A stretch of 43,539 nucleotides of DNA from an uncultured Oscillospiraceae bacterium (GTDB taxonomy: Bacteria; Bacillota; Clostridia; Oscillospirales; Oscillospiraceae). The position numbers were made by a program, and so were the translations under genes. Where the stretch lies: assembly GCA_947624395.1 (NCBI GenBank), contig CANQKA010000009.1, positions 1 to 43,539 on the forward strand. The letters run 5' to 3'. Below are positions 27,186 to 36,864 of this stretch, piece after piece. Every line of letters starts with the position of its first letter. The first letter of the stretch is position 1. Under the pieces are notes generated by a model, which worked only from the letters and a program-made list of their open reading frames with translations, was not told where the DNA came from and ran no database searches.

Positions 27186-27355
27186 TGTCGTTCAAACTCC
27201 TTTCCTTCGCATTGGACATGTCCCGCAGGCTCGGCTGTACGAAACGACTTGTGTCATCTCGCAATGCCGCCCTATTGACTTGTCCGGCGTTATGGTCTGC
27301 ATTTTTCGTCGCAATATGATAGCCAAATTTTAGACCATTTTGCACGCGTTCTTGC

Positions 27356-27385
27356 TTGCGCTTTTTACATTTTATAACGTATAAT
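27356..27385 (+). promoter_or_regulatory. Candidate promoter of rhaD
   Basis: TTGCGC (27356-27361) and consensus TATAAT (27380-27385) are 18 bp apart, 48 bases upstream of the ATG. Confidence 0.6.
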
Positions 27386-27432
27386 ACAACAAATGCCCCG
27401 TGGAGATCGTAACGAGCTAAGGAGAGAGCGCC

Positions 27433-28248
27433 ATGAAAGATATCCTTACCGCGCCATTTATGACCGAGATGGTCCGCACGGCGACCAATATGTACGCCCA
27501 CGGCTGGGACGAGCGCAACGGGGGCAATATAAGCCTTTTGCTGGACGAGGCGGAAGTGAGAGATTATGTAAACTTAAATACCGTCGTCCGCAAGCTTCCC
27601 ACAGGCTTTGAGGCCCCGGCTCTGGACGGGAAATACTTTCTCGTCACCGGCACGGGTAAGTACTTCAAGAATGTGCAATATGCGCCTGACGTGAACCTGG
27701 GCCTGGTACGCCTGACGGATAAGAGCACTGTTGCGGAGCTTCTCTGGGGCCTCACGGACGGTGGCAAATTCACCAGCGAGTTTCCCGCCCACATGATGAG
27801 CCACGCGGCGCGCCTCGCCGTGGACAGCGAAAACCGGGTCATTATGCACTGCCATCCGGCGAACCTGCTGGCCATGACCTATGTCCATGACCTGGACGAG
27901 CGGGCCTTCACAAGGACCCTGTGGCGGATGTGCACCGAGTGCGTCATGGTGTTTCCGGACGGGGTGAACGTACTGCCCTGGATGCTGTGCGGGACCAATG
28001 AGATAGGCGTTGCCACTGCCGAAAAGATGGGCACGGCCCGTCTGGTGGTCTGGGCACAGCACGGCATTTATGGCGCTGGCAAGGACCTGGACGAGACCTT
28101 TGGCCTCATTGAGACGGCGGAAAAGGCGGCGGAAATTTACATGAAGATCGCCCACCTGCCCATAAAGCAGACTCTAACGGATGAGCAAATACGCCTGTTG
28201 GCGGCGCATTTAAACCTGACCGTAAGGGAAGGGTATCTGGAGCCGTAA
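27433..28248 (+). CDS. rhaD: Rhamnulose-1-phosphate aldolase
   Basis: A 271-residue class II aldolase that splits L-rhamnulose 1-phosphate into dihydroxyacetone phosphate and L-lactaldehyde. WDERNGGNIS near residue 25 is a RhaD signature. The zinc ligands are visible as His139 and His141 in MHCHPAN and His210 in AQHGIYG, and Glu116 in SEFPAH fits the catalytic base. These positions and the length match the E. coli enzyme (274 residues) almost one to one. AAGGAGAGA precedes the ATG. No other rhamnose genes are in the window, so the gene is separated from its usual operon, or the enzyme serves a broader deoxysugar role. Confidence 0.92.
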   Translation: MKDILTAPFMTEMVRTATNMYAHGWDERNGGNISLLLDEAEVRDYVNLNTVVRKLPTGFEAPALDGKYFLVTGTGKYFKNVQYAPDVNLGLVRLTDKSTVAELLWGLTDGGKFTSEFPAHMMSHAARLAVDSENRVIMHCHPANLLAMTYVHDLDERAFTRTLWRMCTECVMVFPDGVNVLPWMLCGTNEIGVATAEKMGTARLVVWAQHGIYGAGKDLDETFGLIETAEKAAEIYMKIAHLPIKQTLTDEQIRLLAAHLNLTVREGYLEP

Positions 28249-28269
28249 ACGCGTCGGAATATAAAAAAC

Positions 28270-28291
28270 CCGCGGTCCAAACGGACCGCGG
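28270..28291 (-). terminator. Terminator of the tRNA transcript
   Basis: A 9-bp GC-rich stem (28270-28278 with 28283-28291) with a 4-base loop. On the minus strand it is followed by GGGTTTTTTAT, a strong T run, so it ends the tRNA-Asp/tRNA-Thr transcript. On the plus strand only a weak T tract follows, but it may also help end rhaD. Confidence 0.85.
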
Positions 28292-28299
28292 ATCTTTAC

Positions 28300-28375
28300 T
28301 GGAGCTGCTGGGCGGATTCGGACCGCCGACCTCGTCATTACCAATGACGCGCTCTACCGACTGAGCTACAGCAGC
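28300..28375 (-). tRNA. tRNA-Thr (anticodon GGT)
   Basis: A 76-base cloverleaf with encoded CCA. The acceptor stem is GCTGCTG with CAGCAGC, the D arm carries AGTCGGTAGA, the anticodon stem CGTCA/TGACG holds a loop with GGT, and the T stem is GGCGG/CCGCC. Its 5' end directly abuts the 3' CCA of tRNA-Asp. Confidence 0.96.
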
Positions 28376-28452
28376 TGGCGACCGAGAAGGGACTTGAACC
28401 CTCGACCTCCGGCGTGACAGGCCGGCGTTCTAACCAGCTGAACTACCCGGCC
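28376..28452 (-). tRNA. tRNA-Asp (anticodon GTC)
   Basis: A 77-base cloverleaf with encoded CCA and discriminator G. The acceptor stem is GGCCGGG with CTCGGTC (two G-T pairs), the anticodon stem CCGGC/GCCGG holds a loop with GTC, and the T stem is GAGGG/CCCTT. It is first in a two-tRNA transcript. Confidence 0.96.
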
Positions 28453-28473
28453 GCATCTCAATGCAGCTTAATG

Positions 28474-28502
28474 ATTATACTGACTTTCCCTCTGACTGTC
28501 AA
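28474..28502 (-). promoter_or_regulatory. Consensus promoter of the tRNA operon
   Basis: On the minus strand a perfect TTGACA (28502-28497) and perfect TATAAT (28479-28474) are separated by 17 bp, 21 bases upstream of tRNA-Asp. Confidence 0.92.
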
Positions 28503-28591
28503 GAAAAATTTCTTTTCCGGGTAAATTTTCTTGCGGAATGCCCGGTTTGCCAGAAAAAGTTAACCATTTCGCAAATTTTCGTAATTTTTTG

Positions 28592-28620
28592 TTGTATTTT
28601 CCTGCGAAATCGTATATAAT
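28592..28620 (+). promoter_or_regulatory. Promoter of the Pro/Thr-rich membrane protein gene
   Basis: TTGTAT (28592-28597) and consensus TATAAT (28615-28620) are 17 bp apart, 34 bases before the start codon at 28655. Confidence 0.75.
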
Positions 28621-28654
28621 GGTGCTCATCCTCGAAAGGTAAGGTAGTGATAAT

Positions 28655-30637
28655 ATGGCTGGCAGTCATTTGGCGCCGAGCAGTGCGCCGAAAACCAAGT
28701 CTAAATCCGCTCCCCAACCGCTCCCCGTTTCGCAGCCGCGTTCCGGGTCCAAATCCAGCGGCGGGTCCGGGAAGTGGAAGATCGTCGTTCTGGTCGTGAT
28801 CCTGCTTGTGGTCATCGCCGCGCTGGGCTTCCTGCTGTGGCAGCTGTTTGGCGACGAGATCGGAGCCAAGCTCGGTCTGGGCGGGAACGATACCCCCACT
28901 GTGGCGGAGGGTATCACCACGCAGATCAACGCCGAGTACGGCAACGGTCGGAACATGGGCGGCAGCATCTCCGTCACCCAGGGCACCCAGCGGCCGGAGG
29001 AAATTCCCGAGGCGGCGGACGTTGTCCTGCTGGACATCAACTGGACCAGCAAAAAGGAGATGACCGAGCCGCTGTACATCACGGTGAGCGACCCCAGCTT
29101 CCCCGACGGGGATGGACTGGCAGTGTATCACTGTGAGAGCGACGGGCAGTGGAACCTGATCGGTACATATGTGATACGCGACCACGCGGTCACGTTCCTG
29201 ACGGAGAGCCTGTCCCCGTTCGCGTTCCAGGTGATAAGCTCCGAGCCGGAGCCTGTGGCCACGCCGGAGGTGTCGCCTACGCCTGAGCCCACGGCCACGC
29301 CTGAGCCCACGCCGGAGCCTACGCCCGCGCCTATCCAGGCGGTGGATTACGGCAGCTATACGACCATTCAGACAGGTGTGTTCTCCATGGTCAATGAGAT
29401 GCAGGACGACGCGTCCTATGTGGTGGCGCTGGTGAGCGACCTGCCCGCGGGAGCCGTCACGGTGCCCGTGGAGGAGGAAGAGGACGACGCCGACGACGTT
29501 GGCCTTGCCATCACCTACGTGGACGCTCCGACGACAGAGCAGCCCGTGCAGGACGAGGCCCCGGCGGTCACCGCCGCGCCCAAGGCCAGCGTGCTCGTCA
29601 ATCTGGACGGCACGAACCTGGGCCTGATCGACATGACGCTGGTGCAGGCCGAGGATGGCAGCTGGTGCCTGTCCGGTCCTGTGACGGACGGCATGGTCTG
29701 GAAGTCCAACCGGGACGGCTATAAGGACGAAAAGCGCTTCTCTCTGGGCAACAACGACCGGTATCTGAACCTGGACGACGATGACCAGAACGTGATATTG
29801 AACGACAACCATGTCCGCACCCGGTGGCTTATCGAGAATGCGACGCTGGCCAATGGCTCTCAGATCGCCACGCTCAGCTACCGCAACGACGACCGGTTCT
29901 ACGTCAGCCAGATGGCCAAGGTGGCGGAGACGCTGCCCGGCGGCGCCGCGGCCGTGACGGCCACCCAGGCCCCTGACGGCACCACGCCGGAGACGGCCTC
30001 CACCGGCCCCATCTATCTGGGCGTAGCCGCCCCCGCGGATACCTCTGCCATCCGGGAGACCCTGCGCTTCGCCGTCACGACCGACCAGGGACAGGCCCTG
30101 CAGCTGGTGCTGTTCCAGGTGCAGGAGGGACTGACCGCGCCGGAGGGCGTGGTGTCCACGCTGGAGCACGCCATCAACATTCCCGAGATCGACGAGGAGA
30201 CCAACCTGAGTACTCTGCTGGTCCGGGATGGGGACAAGACCCTGCAGCTTGGCGTGGATTACACCATCAACGCCCGGGTGTTCAACGAATCCGTGGTGGT
30301 GATCTTCCAGTTCATCGGCAACTACACGGGCCAGATCGTGCGCACCTATGAGGGTACCACCATCCTGACCAACGACATGCGTCTGACCACGCCGACCCCG
30401 GCGCCGTCCTCGTCGCCGATCCCGTCGCCCTCGCCCACGCCGTACACCGGCGGTGAGGGGAGCAACGCGCCTTCCGGTGGCAATACGGGTAACACCGGCG
30501 GTACGACGCCCCAGCAGCCTACGACGCCTGAGCAGCCTACGACGCCTACGGACACGCCGCAGCAGCCCTCTCAGCCGGCCAGCGGTACCGACACCCAGCC
30601 GGACCCCGTAGGTGACCCCTCTGACACGGACGCCTGA
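28655..30637 (+). CDS. Membrane-anchored Pro/Thr-rich surface protein
   Basis: A 660-residue protein. A Ser/Lys/Pro-rich cytoplasmic head (1-40) precedes one membrane segment (about 43-67, IVVLVVILLVVIAALGFLLW). The external part has a beta-rich domain, a TPEPTATPEP linker near 207-230, another large beta-rich domain (to about 570), and a final Pro/Ser/Gln/Thr-rich tail (PTTPEQPTTPTDTPQQPSQP) that may thread the wall. No sortase motif is present and no family is recognised. Its function is presumably extracellular. It has its own promoter and terminator, so it is a single-gene unit. The Pro-Glu-Pro-Thr linkers link it by style to the surface proteins downstream. Confidence 0.75.
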   Translation: MAGSHLAPSSAPKTKSKSAPQPLPVSQPRSGSKSSGGSGKWKIVVLVVILLVVIAALGFLLWQLFGDEIGAKLGLGGNDTPTVAEGITTQINAEYGNGRNMGGSISVTQGTQRPEEIPEAADVVLLDINWTSKKEMTEPLYITVSDPSFPDGDGLAVYHCESDGQWNLIGTYVIRDHAVTFLTESLSPFAFQVISSEPEPVATPEVSPTPEPTATPEPTPEPTPAPIQAVDYGSYTTIQTGVFSMVNEMQDDASYVVALVSDLPAGAVTVPVEEEEDDADDVGLAITYVDAPTTEQPVQDEAPAVTAAPKASVLVNLDGTNLGLIDMTLVQAEDGSWCLSGPVTDGMVWKSNRDGYKDEKRFSLGNNDRYLNLDDDDQNVILNDNHVRTRWLIENATLANGSQIATLSYRNDDRFYVSQMAKVAETLPGGAAAVTATQAPDGTTPETASTGPIYLGVAAPADTSAIRETLRFAVTTDQGQALQLVLFQVQEGLTAPEGVVSTLEHAINIPEIDEETNLSTLLVRDGDKTLQLGVDYTINARVFNESVVVIFQFIGNYTGQIVRTYEGTTILTNDMRLTTPTPAPSSSPIPSPSPTPYTGGEGSNAPSGGNTGNTGGTTPQQPTTPEQPTTPTDTPQQPSQPASGTDTQPDPVGDPSDTDA

Positions 30638-30662
30638 TAACGGAAAAACGAAATAAATGGTT

Positions 30663-30697
30663 CACGGGCGCGTCTTCGGACGCGCCCGTGATTTTTG
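30663..30697 (+). terminator. Strong intrinsic terminator
   Basis: A perfect 12-bp stem (30663-30674 with 30679-30690) with a TTCG tetraloop, followed by ATTTTTG. Confidence 0.95.
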
Positions 30698-30702
30698 CGT
30701 TC

Positions 30703-31515
30703 TTATTTCGTATACCGCAGGGACTGACTGGCTTTATATGTGCTCAACAGTGTCTTTTTGTCGCTGGCGCAGCAGCGGACCGTGAATTGATACGTCACGC
30801 CGCTTTTGAGGTTCGCCGCCTTGCGGGTGTAGCTGGTGACAGTCGTGGTGCCTATGCGCTTCCAGCCCCCGCCGTTTTCCTTGTAATAGACCATGTACCG
30901 GGGCGAACCGGTCACCGCATTCCAGGTGACGGTGATGCCGTTGGTGGATTTTGCGATCTTCACCGTGGGCGCGGCCAGCTGGACGGTATAATCAAGAGAA
31001 TTGCTGGCCGCGTAGCCGCCGAGCAGCGTGGACTTGTCGTCAGCGCAGCACCGGACCGTGAACTGGTAGGTGCAGCCGTTTTTGAGATATTTCGCCGCAC
31101 GGATATAGCTGGTAGCGGCGGTGGTCCCTATCTTATGCCAGCCGCCGTTGTTTTCCCTGTAGTAGACCATGTACCGGGGCGAACCGTCTACCGTGTTCCA
31201 GGCGACATGGATACCGCTGGTGGCCCTGCTGATGGTCACCGTGGGCGCGGCCAGCTGGGTGGTATAATCGAGAGAATTGCTGGCCGCGTAGGGACTGAGC
31301 AGCGTGGACTTGTCATCCGCGCAGCACCGGACCGTGAACTGGTAGGTGACGCCGTTTTTGAGATATTTCGCCGCACGGGTGTAGCTGGTAGCGGTGGTTG
31401 TCCCTATCTTATGCCAGCCGCCGTTATTTTCCCTGTAGTAGACCATGTACCGGGGCACGCCGGGTATCTGGTTCCAGGTCACCTGAATGCCGCCGCTTGA
31501 CCGGGCGATGGTCAC
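30703..31515. repeat. Three tandem near-identical 276-bp units (Fn3-like domains)
   Basis: The 3' part of the leucine-rich-repeat gene consists of three copies of about 276 bp that are nearly identical over long stretches; for example, GACCATGTACCGGGGC recurs at about 30889, 31165 and 31441. Such identity points to recent duplication or gene conversion. Confidence 0.85.
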
Positions 31516-33348
31516 CATAGGCGCGGGGATGGCCGTGGCCGTAGGCGTGGGAACGGGTGTGGGCACTGGTGTGGGTTCTGGCGTAGGTACCGGTGTAGGC
31601 TCTGGTGTAGGCTCTGGTGTAGGCTCTGATGTAGGTTCCGGCGTTGGCTCTGGTGTAGGTTCCGATGTAGGTTCGGGCGTGGGTTCTGGCGTTGGCGCCG
31701 GCGTGGGTGCCGGTGTAGGCGTGGGTGTGGGTCTGGGCGTGGGTCTGGCCGTGGGTGCCGGTGTTGGTCTGGCGGTTGGCTTGGGCGTTGGCTCAGTGGT
31801 GGGCGCGGGCGTGGGTTCCGACGTAGGTTCCGGTGTCGCTGCGGGGGCAATAGGCGTAAACGAATAGTCATACTTCTCGGCATAGGCCTGTGCTGTGGAG
31901 CCGGCGCAGCCATAGATGACCGTCATGTCGGATGCGCCCAGGGTTTCCGGGCTATCGTATATCTGGCAGTCGGGGTTTGGGACCGTCACGCTCTTCAGAC
32001 TGGCGCACCCCTGAAACGCGCCGTCTCCAATGCTGACCACGCTATCAGGCAGCGTGATCTGGGAAATGCTGCCCCCATAGCGAAATGCCCACGCGCCGAT
32101 GCTGGTCACGCCCTCTTCCATAACGACCTTCTGCAGAAATCCGTTGTTTTCAAAAGCCTGGTTCCCAATGGTCCTGACCGTGCCGGGTATCGTCACGCTT
32201 GTCAGGCGACAGCTCTGGAACGCCCCGTCGGCGATCGCGTTGACATCAGGCGCAACGGTATGCTCGGATATGTCGCGGTCAAGATACAGGTACAGCGTTG
32301 ACTTGTCCGGGCTGTACAGCGCGCCGTTCTCGAAAATGTATTTCCCGCCGGAAATGGTCACGTCCCGCAGGGGACAGTCGCGAAAGGCGGCGATGCCGAT
32401 ATGACGAAGCGAGTCCGGGAGATGGATGGCCGCCAGCGAGCAGCAGCTTTCAAACGCCATGTCGCCGATGCTCACGACCGTGTCCGGCAATGTCACCTCC
32501 GTCAGGCTCGTGCACGCGCACAGCATCTCGTCCGCAATGGCCGTGATGCCCGCGGGAAAACTCACGCTTTCCAGGCCAGTGCAGCCGTAAAAGGCCGCAC
32601 GCCCCCATTCCTGCACTGTGGAAGGGAGCGTGATATTTGTCAACTGTGTGCAAAGGGCAAACGCATATTCGCCGACGGACGTGACGGCGTCATGAAGCGG
32701 CAGCTGGGCGAGGGCCGTCCCTTCGAAGGTATTCTTTTCGATGACTGTGACGCCCGCCGGGATATTCACCGTTTCCAGCACGGGACAATCAAAGAAAGCT
32801 GCCTGACCGAGCCGCACCAATGTGTCCGGCAGCGTGACGCTTTTAAGACAGTCGCAGCACGTAAAAGCGCCGGCGTCGATCTCTTCCACGCCCTGGGGAA
32901 TGTCGATGGAGCCCAGAGTCAGGCAATAGGAAAACGCGTTTGCGCCGATCCGCCGCAGGGAACCGGGGAGCGCGACCGAGGTGAGGGAGGTGCACCAGCT
33001 GAACGCCGCCTCGCCGATGCTGGTAACGCCGTCGCCGATGACGACGCTTTGGATAGAATCTGTCCAGTCCCGCCAGGGAGGAAGAGGGCCCTCGCTGTCA
33101 TATTCCGTCCGGTATTCCCCCATATCCCCCTGTCCGGTCACGGTGAGCGCGCCGGTGGAGGCGTCGAAATCCCATCGGAGGCCGTTGCCGCACGTGCCGG
33201 AGGTAGGACTGGTGGTGCTCTCGACCGTCACCGTCCCGTCCGCCGACGTGTCGGGTCCCTGGCGGGCAAAGGCCGGGATACAAAAAGAAAAGATCACCAC
33301 CAGCGCCAGAAGCAGACATAGACCCCGCTTTGCCATACTGTGTTCCAT
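30703..33348 (-). CDS. Secreted BspA-type leucine-rich-repeat protein with Fn3-like repeats
   Basis: An 881-residue secreted protein. A signal peptide ([24 protein letters not shown]) is followed by a short beta domain. About fifteen BspA-type leucine-rich repeats come next, with units such as [22 protein letters not shown] Pro-Thr-Glu linker of about 110 residues follows, then three near-identical 92-residue fibronectin-III-like units each containing [20 protein letters not shown]. BspA repeats are used in adhesion to host or bacterial surfaces; binding here is inferred. There is no sortase motif. Start 33348 is chosen; an ATG at 33336 is also possible because the purine-rich AGAGAGAGG upstream suits both. 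It lies directly downstream of a recombinase remnant. Confidence 0.85.
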   Translation of the reverse strand: MEHSMAKRGLCLLLALVVIFSFCIPAFARQGPDTSADGTVTVESTTSPTSGTCGNGLRWDFDASTGALTVTGQGDMGEYRTEYDSEGPLPPWRDWTDSIQSVVIGDGVTSIGEAAFSWCTSLTSVALPGSLRRIGANAFSYCLTLGSIDIPQGVEEIDAGAFTCCDCLKSVTLPDTLVRLGQAAFFDCPVLETVNIPAGVTVIEKNTFEGTALAQLPLHDAVTSVGEYAFALCTQLTNITLPSTVQEWGRAAFYGCTGLESVSFPAGITAIADEMLCACTSLTEVTLPDTVVSIGDMAFESCCSLAAIHLPDSLRHIGIAAFRDCPLRDVTISGGKYIFENGALYSPDKSTLYLYLDRDISEHTVAPDVNAIADGAFQSCRLTSVTIPGTVRTIGNQAFENNGFLQKVVMEEGVTSIGAWAFRYGGSISQITLPDSVVSIGDGAFQGCASLKSVTVPNPDCQIYDSPETLGASDMTVIYGCAGSTAQAYAEKYDYSFTPIAPAATPEPTSEPTPAPTTEPTPKPTARPTPAPTARPTPRPTPTPTPAPTPAPTPEPTPEPTSEPTPEPTPEPTSEPTPEPTPEPTPVPTPEPTPVPTPVPTPTATAIPAPMVTIARSSGGIQVTWNQIPGVPRYMVYYRENNGGWHKIGTTTATSYTRAAKYLKNGVTYQFTVRCCADDKSTLLSPYAASNSLDYTTQLAAPTVTISRATSGIHVAWNTVDGSPRYMVYYRENNGGWHKIGTTAATSYIRAAKYLKNGCTYQFTVRCCADDKSTLLGGYAASNSLDYTVQLAAPTVKIAKSTNGITVTWNAVTGSPRYMVYYKENGGGWKRIGTTTVTSYTRKAANLKSGVTYQFTVRCCASDKKTLLSTYKASQSLRYTK
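31520..31850. repeat. Minisatellite coding Pro-Thr-Glu linker
   Basis: Short 6-, 12- and 18-base units of the GGTGTAGGCTCT type repeat for about 330 bases and encode (P-T-P-E/A/V)n in the leucine-rich-repeat protein. The array can change length by slippage without shifting the frame. Confidence 0.8.
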
Positions 33349-33362
33349 CCTCTCTCTCTTTA

Positions 33363-33572
33363 GTTGTGTGCCCCACGTGACAAATCTCATCGTCAGAGGC
33401 GGGACCTGCTGGTGCGAGTGGGTTTACGGCTTTTAGATCTTGTCCGTGCCGGCAGAACTTTTGCAGGAATTTTGCCGTGGCCTCCACGCTGATGTTGTGA
33501 TCCAGCAGTTTGGATTTTTGGTTGTATTATCGTTGCTATAACGATGATAGCAGACGAAAGCGAATAGGTCAA
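33363..33572 (-). pseudogene. Internally deleted relic of a large serine recombinase
   Basis: The minus strand first shows a promoter like that of the recombinase at 4522 (TTGACC, 17 bp, TATCAT at 33572-33544). It then jumps to KSKLLDHNI and then to EATAKFLQKF and [13 protein letters not shown]. These match three separate places of the intact gene: its promoter region, KSKLLDYNV in the coiled coil, and the C-terminus TTAKFLQKL and [13 protein letters not shown]. Start codon, catalytic domain and zinc ribbon are all missing. The DNA is clearly diverged from the intact gene, so this was a related but distinct recombinase that has been eroded. Confidence 0.85.
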
Positions 33573-33594
33573 CTGCAATTGAAACAACAAGCAG

Positions 33595-33621
33595 ACGGCT
33601 GGTGCGTTGTGCACCAGCCGT
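33595..33621 (-). terminator. Terminator of the surface-protein operon
   Basis: A perfect 11-bp stem (33595-33605 with 33611-33621) with a 5-base loop, extendable by a bulged outer arm. It lies 15 bases after the last operon gene on the minus strand and is followed there by a T-rich segment. Confidence 0.65.
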
Positions 33622-33636
33622 TGTCTGTTAAATTAT

Positions 33637-34985
<1,349 letters not shown>

Positions 34986-34989
<4 letters not shown>

Positions 34990-35513
34990 GGCGCGTCCCC
35001 CTTCACCGTGGTGTTCAGGCTCACCACGCCCGCGGAGTAATAGGTCTGCGGCTCATAGGCCATGACCTTCAAAATAACGCTGTCGCCGTCATCCGGCGTG
35101 ATATCCAGTGCCACGGACTGCACGTACTCGCCGGGGCGTATCAGCCCGGTCTGGCCCAACACGGTCCCGTTCCCGTCCAGCACCCGCAGCTTCAGCCACA
35201 CGCCGCTGTCCGCCGGGTCAGTCAGCCACACGTCGGCCTTGCCGTCCTCCGGGGCGAACACGCCGCACACGGAGAATTTATAGCTCTCCGCGTCCAGCTC
35301 CTCCCAGCCCAGGCCCTCCGGTACCTCCGGCGTGCCGGTCTGGGCGTTGTCGTCGAAGGGCGGGGGCACGAACGCGTTTTCCTGTCCGTCGCCCCGGCGC
35401 AGCGCCAGCAGCATGCCCCCCAGGCACACCGCGCACAGCGCCGCCGCCAATACGAACAGACGCCAGCCGGACAGCCGGCGCCCGCCCTCTTTTTCCTGTT
35501 CGGTACAGGTCAT
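34986..35513 (-). CDS. Single-pass membrane protein, paralogue of 37687-38241
   Basis: A 175-residue protein with one N-terminal membrane segment (about 16-39, LFVLAAALCAVCLGGMLLAL) and an external beta-rich domain. The stretch LGQTGLIRPGEYVQSVAL and the segment near the end (YEPQTYYSAGVVSLNTTV) correspond to AQSGLLTPGHQVNRLSL and YDPDTAEKANVNTEVPITV in the protein at 37687-38241. The two are therefore paralogues placed at both ends of the set of secreted proteins. Function is unknown; they may be membrane partners for the secreted subunits. The ribosome site is weak, and the start lies 7 bases after the upstream stop, suggesting coupled translation. Confidence 0.7.
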
Positions 35514-35520
35514 GGCTTGC

Positions 35521-36159
35521 TTATTCCGCCGCCGTGACGGTGATCGTGATGGTGCCCAACTCTACGCTCTCCCCGAAATCGGTAAACTCACCGGGTCTGG
35601 GCAGAACAAAAATTGTACGGGAATCCGCCTCGCCCGGATCAAAGGATTCTGCGGATTCAAGCGTCACAGTCTTTTTATTTATACTCAGCCCACTCGTCAT
35701 GGTCTGATTTGTGGCAAATCCCATATTAAGCGTGCCGTGATCCTGCATCGTCATATCAGCCGTTATCGTCACGGTCACACCAGCATCCGAGTGATTAGCG
35801 ACCGTAATGTACCCGCACGCGCCATCTTCGCCGGAGGTCCATTTTGCCGGTTGCGTTGAACCGTAAGAATGTAACTCCCAATTCCATTCGCCGCGCTGTT
35901 CCTCGTGGTAGGTGAACGACAGTCCGCTCCAACTCAGTGCCACATGATAACTTGTGCCGGTATTCAGCGACGTACTGAATGTCCCTGAGATCGGCAGACT
36001 GACCGGGTCTAATTCTCCAATGGAAGAGCCACCGTTAGGATCGCCTATATTCCCGGAACCCGATTCCGGCGCGGTGGTCGCCGCCGGGGAGGCAAACGCG
36101 GTGGTGCCCATACCCGCCAGAAGCAGCACGGCGAGTAACAACGCAAACAGCTTTTTCAT
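35521..36159 (-). CDS. Secreted beta-rich protein, paralogue E of surface operon
   Basis: A 212-residue secreted protein. The signal peptide is MKKLFALLLAVLLLAGMGTTAFA. The mature part shares with its two upstream neighbours the pattern Y-HVALSWSGLSFTY, W-LHSYGS and ITVANHSDAGVTVTI, and a final strand ELGTITITVTAAE. This beta-sandwich layout with unpaired end strands recalls fibre-forming secreted proteins such as TasA/CalY, but I see no definite family motif. The start at 36159 is chosen because the signal peptide begins there and AAGGAAA lies upstream; longer frames add a non-signal extension. It probably builds an extracellular structure together with its paralogues. Confidence 0.72.
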   Translation of the reverse strand: MKKLFALLLAVLLLAGMGTTAFASPAATTAPESGSGNIGDPNGGSSIGELDPVSLPISGTFSTSLNTGTSYHVALSWSGLSFTYHEEQRGEWNWELHSYGSTQPAKWTSGEDGACGYITVANHSDAGVTVTITADMTMQDHGTLNMGFATNQTMTSGLSINKKTVTLESAESFDPGEADSRTIFVLPRPGEFTDFGESVELGTITITVTAAE

Positions 36160-36187
36160 GGGCTTGATTTCCTTTTTCATACGCATC

Positions 36188-36778
36188 TTACGCCCCCACT
36201 GCGCTGACTTTGATCGTGACTGTGCCCAAATCGTAGGGCACGTCGCTTTCCATCTTGGAAAAATCCGGTTTGCCTTGCAACGCAAGATGGTATTCAACAG
36301 TGGCGTCCATATCGGGCTCATCTACCCGGGCCCGCGCCAACTGCTGATCTACACCGAAAGTGCTGCTTTTATTAACCGTGATGCCCAGAGCTTCGGCTCC
36401 CGTTCCGTCGAACGTACCATTGACATTCACCGGCACATTGGAAGCATTGCTCACTGTGATGGACGCCTGGCTATACGATTTATTTGACGTCCAGTCTGGT
36501 GTTCGTCGGTCCAGATATGTGTGGGAACCCGGCTGCCATATGAGCTGGTTTTCCACGTCCACTGTGAACGCGAGGCTGTCCCACTTCACAGTCACATGAT
36601 ACACGGGGTCCTCGGCGTCGCTGGCCTTATAGGTGCCGTTGATCGTGATCGTCTGCGGGCTGCTCATGTTGGCATTTTCAAAGACATGACTTCCCGTGTC
36701 GTCATCCGCCGCAAACGCGGGCGCGCCCATGCCGGCCAGTATCACGCACGCCAGAAGCAGTGCCAGTATTCTTTTCAT
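36188..36778 (-). CDS. Secreted beta-rich protein, paralogue D of surface operon
   Basis: A 196-residue secreted protein. The signal peptide is MKRILALLLACVILAGMGAPAFA. The mature protein has YHVTVKWDSLAFTVD, SHTYLDRRTPDW, ITVSNASNVPVNVNGTFDG and the terminal LGTVTIKVSAVGA, lining up with the genes on both sides. Sequence identity is low outside these blocks, so duplication is old. AAGGAGG lies about 6 bases upstream of the ATG, and a hairpin (36800-36829) lies in the gap to the previous gene. No enzyme motif is visible; a structural role is inferred. Confidence 0.75.
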   Translation of the reverse strand: MKRILALLLACVILAGMGAPAFAADDDTGSHVFENANMSSPQTITINGTYKASDAEDPVYHVTVKWDSLAFTVDVENQLIWQPGSHTYLDRRTPDWTSNKSYSQASITVSNASNVPVNVNGTFDGTGAEALGITVNKSSTFGVDQQLARARVDEPDMDATVEYHLALQGKPDFSKMESDVPYDLGTVTIKVSAVGA

Positions 36779-36799
36779 GGGCGCCTCCTTTTTAAATAA

Positions 36800-36829
36800 G
36801 GCGGGGGAGGGGCGGACCGCTCCCCCGCC
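36800..36829 (-). terminator. Hairpin between operon genes C and D (possible attenuator)
   Basis: A 10-bp GC-rich stem (36800-36809 with 36820-36829) with a 10-base loop. On the minus strand it is followed by TTATTTAAAAAGG. It could partly end transcription after the most upstream major subunit gene, giving unequal subunit amounts. Confidence 0.55.
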
Positions 36830-36864
36830 GGTGGGTCAAAGTGTATTATGTTTTGGAGAGTAGA

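Noticed and set aside
27433-28248. Fuculose-1-phosphate aldolase instead of rhamnulose-1-phosphate aldolase
   Set aside because: Length (271 residues) and the WDERNGGNIS motif fit RhaD, whereas fuculose enzymes are about 215 residues.
28499-30169. Long minus-strand frame opposite the Pro/Thr-rich surface gene
   Set aside because: It is an antisense shadow in GC-rich DNA; its His/Arg/Gly-rich product is typical of such shadows, while the plus strand has a promoter, membrane segment and terminator.
32401-33321. Plus-strand frame opposite the leucine-rich-repeat gene
   Set aside because: The opposite strand encodes clear leucine-rich repeats and a signal peptide; this frame has no family features.
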